Assembly: GCF_038630985.1 (NCBI RefSeq)
Contig: NZ_CP152049.1
Coordinates: 5,476,501-5,540,500 of the forward strand
DNA: 64,000 bases
Source: Paenibacillus sp. FSL H8-0548
Lineage (GTDB): Bacteria > Bacillota > Bacilli > Paenibacillales > Paenibacillaceae
Direction of reading: 5' to 3'
The position numbers were made by a program, and so were the translations under genes. Positions 63,723 through 64,000 of this stretch are shown here, piece after piece. How positions within the stretch are numbered: position 1 is the stretch's first letter; the number at the start of each line of letters is the position of its first letter. The notes beneath the pieces are model-generated. The model saw only the letters and a program-made list of their open reading frames with translations, ran no database searches and was not told where the DNA came from.

Positions 63723-64000
63723 TTATTGTTCAAATCGATAATCAAAGAAGAAATCCGCTTGATGCTCACTAGAGTCCTTGCCGTTTATCGCTTCGCTGTT
63801 CTCCAAGCCTCTTGCTGCTAGCCAGAAGCCCGTTACGGGCAATTGATCATTCGTGATCGGGATGACTTGGTTACCCTTAACCCCATACTTTTCGGTTTCT
63901 TTAATGGCATACGTAGAGAATTCCCCGTCATGTGCCGTTAGCGTATAGAAAGAAAGCTCCGTCTCTGACTCTGGCTTTATTTGAGCTCGATCAAGACTAT
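63723..64000 (-). CDS. C-terminal end of an unrecognised protein
   Basis: About 92 residues enter from the right edge and end at the TAA at 63723-63725. The sequence (ELSFYTLTAHDGEFSTYAIKETEKYG...TGFWLAARGLEN) looks soluble or secreted and beta-rich. I cannot assign a family from this piece. The yezD promoter starts 18 bp past its stop. Confidence 0.7.
   Translation of the reverse strand, partial: SLDRAQIKPESETELSFYTLTAHDGEFSTYAIKETEKYGVKGNQVIPITNDQLPVTGFWLAARGLENSEAINGKDSSEHQADFFFDYRFEQ

Overview
The window looks like the chromosome of a Gram-positive soil bacterium close to Paenibacillus. This rests on the mid-range G+C, the strong AGGAGG-type ribosome sites, frequent TTG and GTG starts, several lipoprotein binding proteins, LplB/LplC-type sugar permeases, a YesM-type histidine kinase, DUF5696 and YezD. 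No tRNA, rRNA, CRISPR array or prophage was seen. Almost every gene is on the minus strand. The plus-strand genes are a regulator at 19012, an insertion sequence at 20.1-21.7 kb and a flavoprotein at 40924.

Layout. 0-3.2 kb: the start of a cation diffusion facilitator, a repeat-rich gap of about 1.2 kb, and a decayed GxGYxYP gene joined to a BenE-like remnant. 3.2-13.5 kb: a catabolite-controlled glycan operon (GH38 alpha-mannosidase, two permeases, binding lipoprotein, unfamiliar glycosidase-like protein) with its GntR/LacI-type regulator. 13.8-19.9 kb: SDR, YesM-type kinase, binding lipoprotein and LacI regulator, with no response regulator and no permease, divergent from an ArsR-like regulator. 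20.1-22.4 kb: a frameshifted insertion sequence and decayed repeats. 22.4-28 kb: a MacB-type system (two ATPases, adaptor, FtsX-like permease), one ATPase carrying an AbrB-like tail. 28.2-30.8 kb: an AEC carrier and cysK. 30.8-37 kb: PadR and three ABC exporters, two of which look like an asymmetric heterodimer.

37.2-63.7 kb is the most unusual part. It holds four LLM-type flavin monooxygenases, two aldo-keto reductases, a nitroreductase, an FAD-dependent oxidoreductase, two sugar-type binding lipoproteins without permeases, an eight-gene sugar ABC operon with two permease pairs, and yezD. Four separate transcription units here start with the same element: TTGACA, 17 bp, a -10 box, a 5' leader, a direct repeat ACCGGA-NN-ACCGGAGA, and an intrinsic terminator whose 3' arm pairs with the second repeat unit. 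I do not recognise this leader. It looks like an attenuator that unites a regulon, probably for sulfur scavenging from organosulfur or sulfonated sugar compounds. The sulfur assignment is inference from gene content (LLM enzymes, YezD, nearby cysK).

Two dispersed repeat families run through the window. One is a roughly 190-bp hairpin element with ends TAAGTTGAAC (four copies plus a fragment); the other is a 97-bp double-hairpin element (two copies). One hairpin copy lies in the yezD 5' region and another lies inside the LLM operon and supplies a stop codon.
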